From the NCBI GenBank assembly GCA_030043595.1, contig JASHXJ010000127.1, positions 1-6,022 on the forward strand: a DNA stretch of 6,022 bases, written 5' to 3'. Under the pieces are notes generated by a model. That model did not search any database and was not told where the DNA came from. It was given only the letters and a program-made list of their open reading frames with translations. This document shows positions 5,641-6,022 of this stretch, one piece after another (position 1 is the first letter of the stretch; every line of letters starts with the position of its first letter). Made by a program: the position numbers and the translations under genes. Source of the stretch: Trebonia sp. Its GTDB lineage: Bacteria > Actinomycetota > Actinomycetes > Streptosporangiales > Streptosporangiaceae.

Positions 5641-5763
5641 ACCGGAGGACGCTTCGTGAACGCGGACGACGGCCCGCCGCGAAAATAATCGGACATCTGC
5701 GGCGCGCAGCTGAATGGGGGCTGAACTGTACCCAGATGCCGGTTGCCGCCTAGGCTCTTACGT
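5641..5763. other. Non-coding junction upstream of the DUF1707 gene
   Basis: This 123-bp stretch carries no recognisable gene. It lies where the missing part of the truncated hydrolase should be, and its only identified element is the predicted promoter of the DUF1707 gene at its right end. It is somewhat richer in A and T (for example GAAAATAATC near 5681) than the flanking genes. No insertion-sequence ends or target duplications were found. Confidence 0.5.
5751..5756 (+). promoter_or_regulatory. Predicted -10 box for the DUF1707 gene
   Basis: TAGGCT fits TANNNT and is followed by exactly 7 nt (CTTACGT) and the ATG at 5764. There is no Shine-Dalgarno sequence, so a leaderless transcript is expected. 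No clear -35 element is visible. Confidence 0.55.
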
Positions 5764-6022
5764 ATGAGTAGTCCGCCAGCAGTCCCGGACGTCCCGGACA
5801 GCGGGAACCTGCGCGCTTCCGATTCCGATCGTGAGCGCGTCGCCGACATACTGCGCCAGGCCGCCGGGGACGGGCGGCTGACGATGGAGGAGCTTGACGA
5901 GCGGCTGGATGCCGTCTACGCGGCCAAGACCTACGCCGAGCTCGAGCCGATCACCCGGGACCTGCCTGCCGCCGGAGCCGCCCACGTTCCGGCTCCCGCG
6001 CCGGCGCGGGCTGGCGCCATGG
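5764..6022 (+). CDS. DUF1707 domain protein, 3' end cut by the window edge
   Basis: The first 86 codons of a protein with an N-terminal DUF1707 domain, a short helical domain common in actinobacteria and often placed before transmembrane or cell-wall-associated segments. Its biochemical role is not established. Residues 16-68 carry the hallmark pattern: LRASDSDRERVADILRQAAG, GRLTMEELDERLDAVYAAKT, then YAELEPITRDLP. An Ala/Pro-rich linker (AAGAAHVPAPAPARAGAM) follows and runs off the edge, so any membrane helices or second domain cannot be seen. The start is the ATG after the -10 box; the first 15 residues are Pro-rich and likely disordered. The 16-bp palindrome CCCGCGCCGGCGCGGG lies in the linker at 5995-6010. 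Confidence 0.85.
   Translation, partial: MSSPPAVPDVPDSGNLRASDSDRERVADILRQAAGDGRLTMEELDERLDAVYAAKTYAELEPITRDLPAAGAAHVPAPAPARAGAM

Noticed and set aside
5307..5849. A 180-codon minus-strand open frame across the hydrolase remnant and the DUF1707 start
   Set aside because: It is in a different frame from the hydrolase similarity and would run through the DUF1707 gene and its promoter. The protein has no recognisable motif.
5995..6010. Perfect 16-bp palindrome CCCGCGCCGGCGCGGG
   Set aside because: It contains only G and C and lies in Ala/Pro linker codons, where such palindromes arise easily. I do not treat it as a site.
1..6022. Search for a mobile element, defence system, CRISPR array, tRNA or biosynthetic cluster
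   Set aside because: I saw no transposase or integrase motifs, spaced repeats, cloverleaf sequences or synthase domains. The genes are ordinary enzymes plus one DUF protein, so no novel multi-gene system can be supported here.

Overview
The window comes from the chromosome of a high-GC actinomycete. Third codon positions are almost all G or C. The recognisable proteins (a DUF1707 protein, an actinobacterial-type Maf, a PPOX-type flavoprotein close to the MSMEG_1061 group) fit that phylum, and promoters of the form TANNNT placed about 7 nt before the start codon point to leaderless transcripts, which are common there. The genus cannot be fixed from the sequence alone.

Layout, left to right. 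(1) rnhA (RNase HI) on the minus strand, cut by the left edge. (2) Diverging from it across 41 bp, a 568-residue metal-dependent amidohydrolase of the YtcJ-like (amidohydrolase_3) type on the plus strand. (3) A 133-bp gap with a short repeated motif and a stem-loop, then a two-gene plus-strand unit: a class I polyphosphate kinase 2 and, directly after it, a probable FMN-dependent PPOX-type protein. (4) A Maf nucleotide pyrophosphatase on the minus strand whose 3' end overlaps the PPOX gene by 22 nt. (5) Diverging from maf across 46 bp, a Gfo/Idh/MocA-family oxidoreductase on the plus strand. (6) A stretch of about 390 bp without an intact gene; it holds the C-terminal remnant of an alpha/beta hydrolase on the minus strand and a second, inverted copy of the repeated motif. 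(7) The first 86 codons of a DUF1707 protein on the plus strand, cut by the right edge.

The genes do not form one pathway. They are a mixed set of nucleic-acid and nucleotide housekeeping functions (RNase HI, Maf, PPK2) with enzymes of unknown substrate (amidohydrolase, PPOX flavoprotein, Gfo/Idh/MocA). I see no mobile element, CRISPR array, tRNA, rRNA or defence system. The most informative signals are regulatory and structural: a nearly constant -10-to-start-codon geometry at six genes, which also decides the ppk2 start; two compact divergent promoter pairs; a 14-bp perfect inverted repeat inside the amidohydrolase gene; a repeated 19-bp motif just after two stop codons; a 15-bp in-frame tandem duplication; and the truncated hydrolase.
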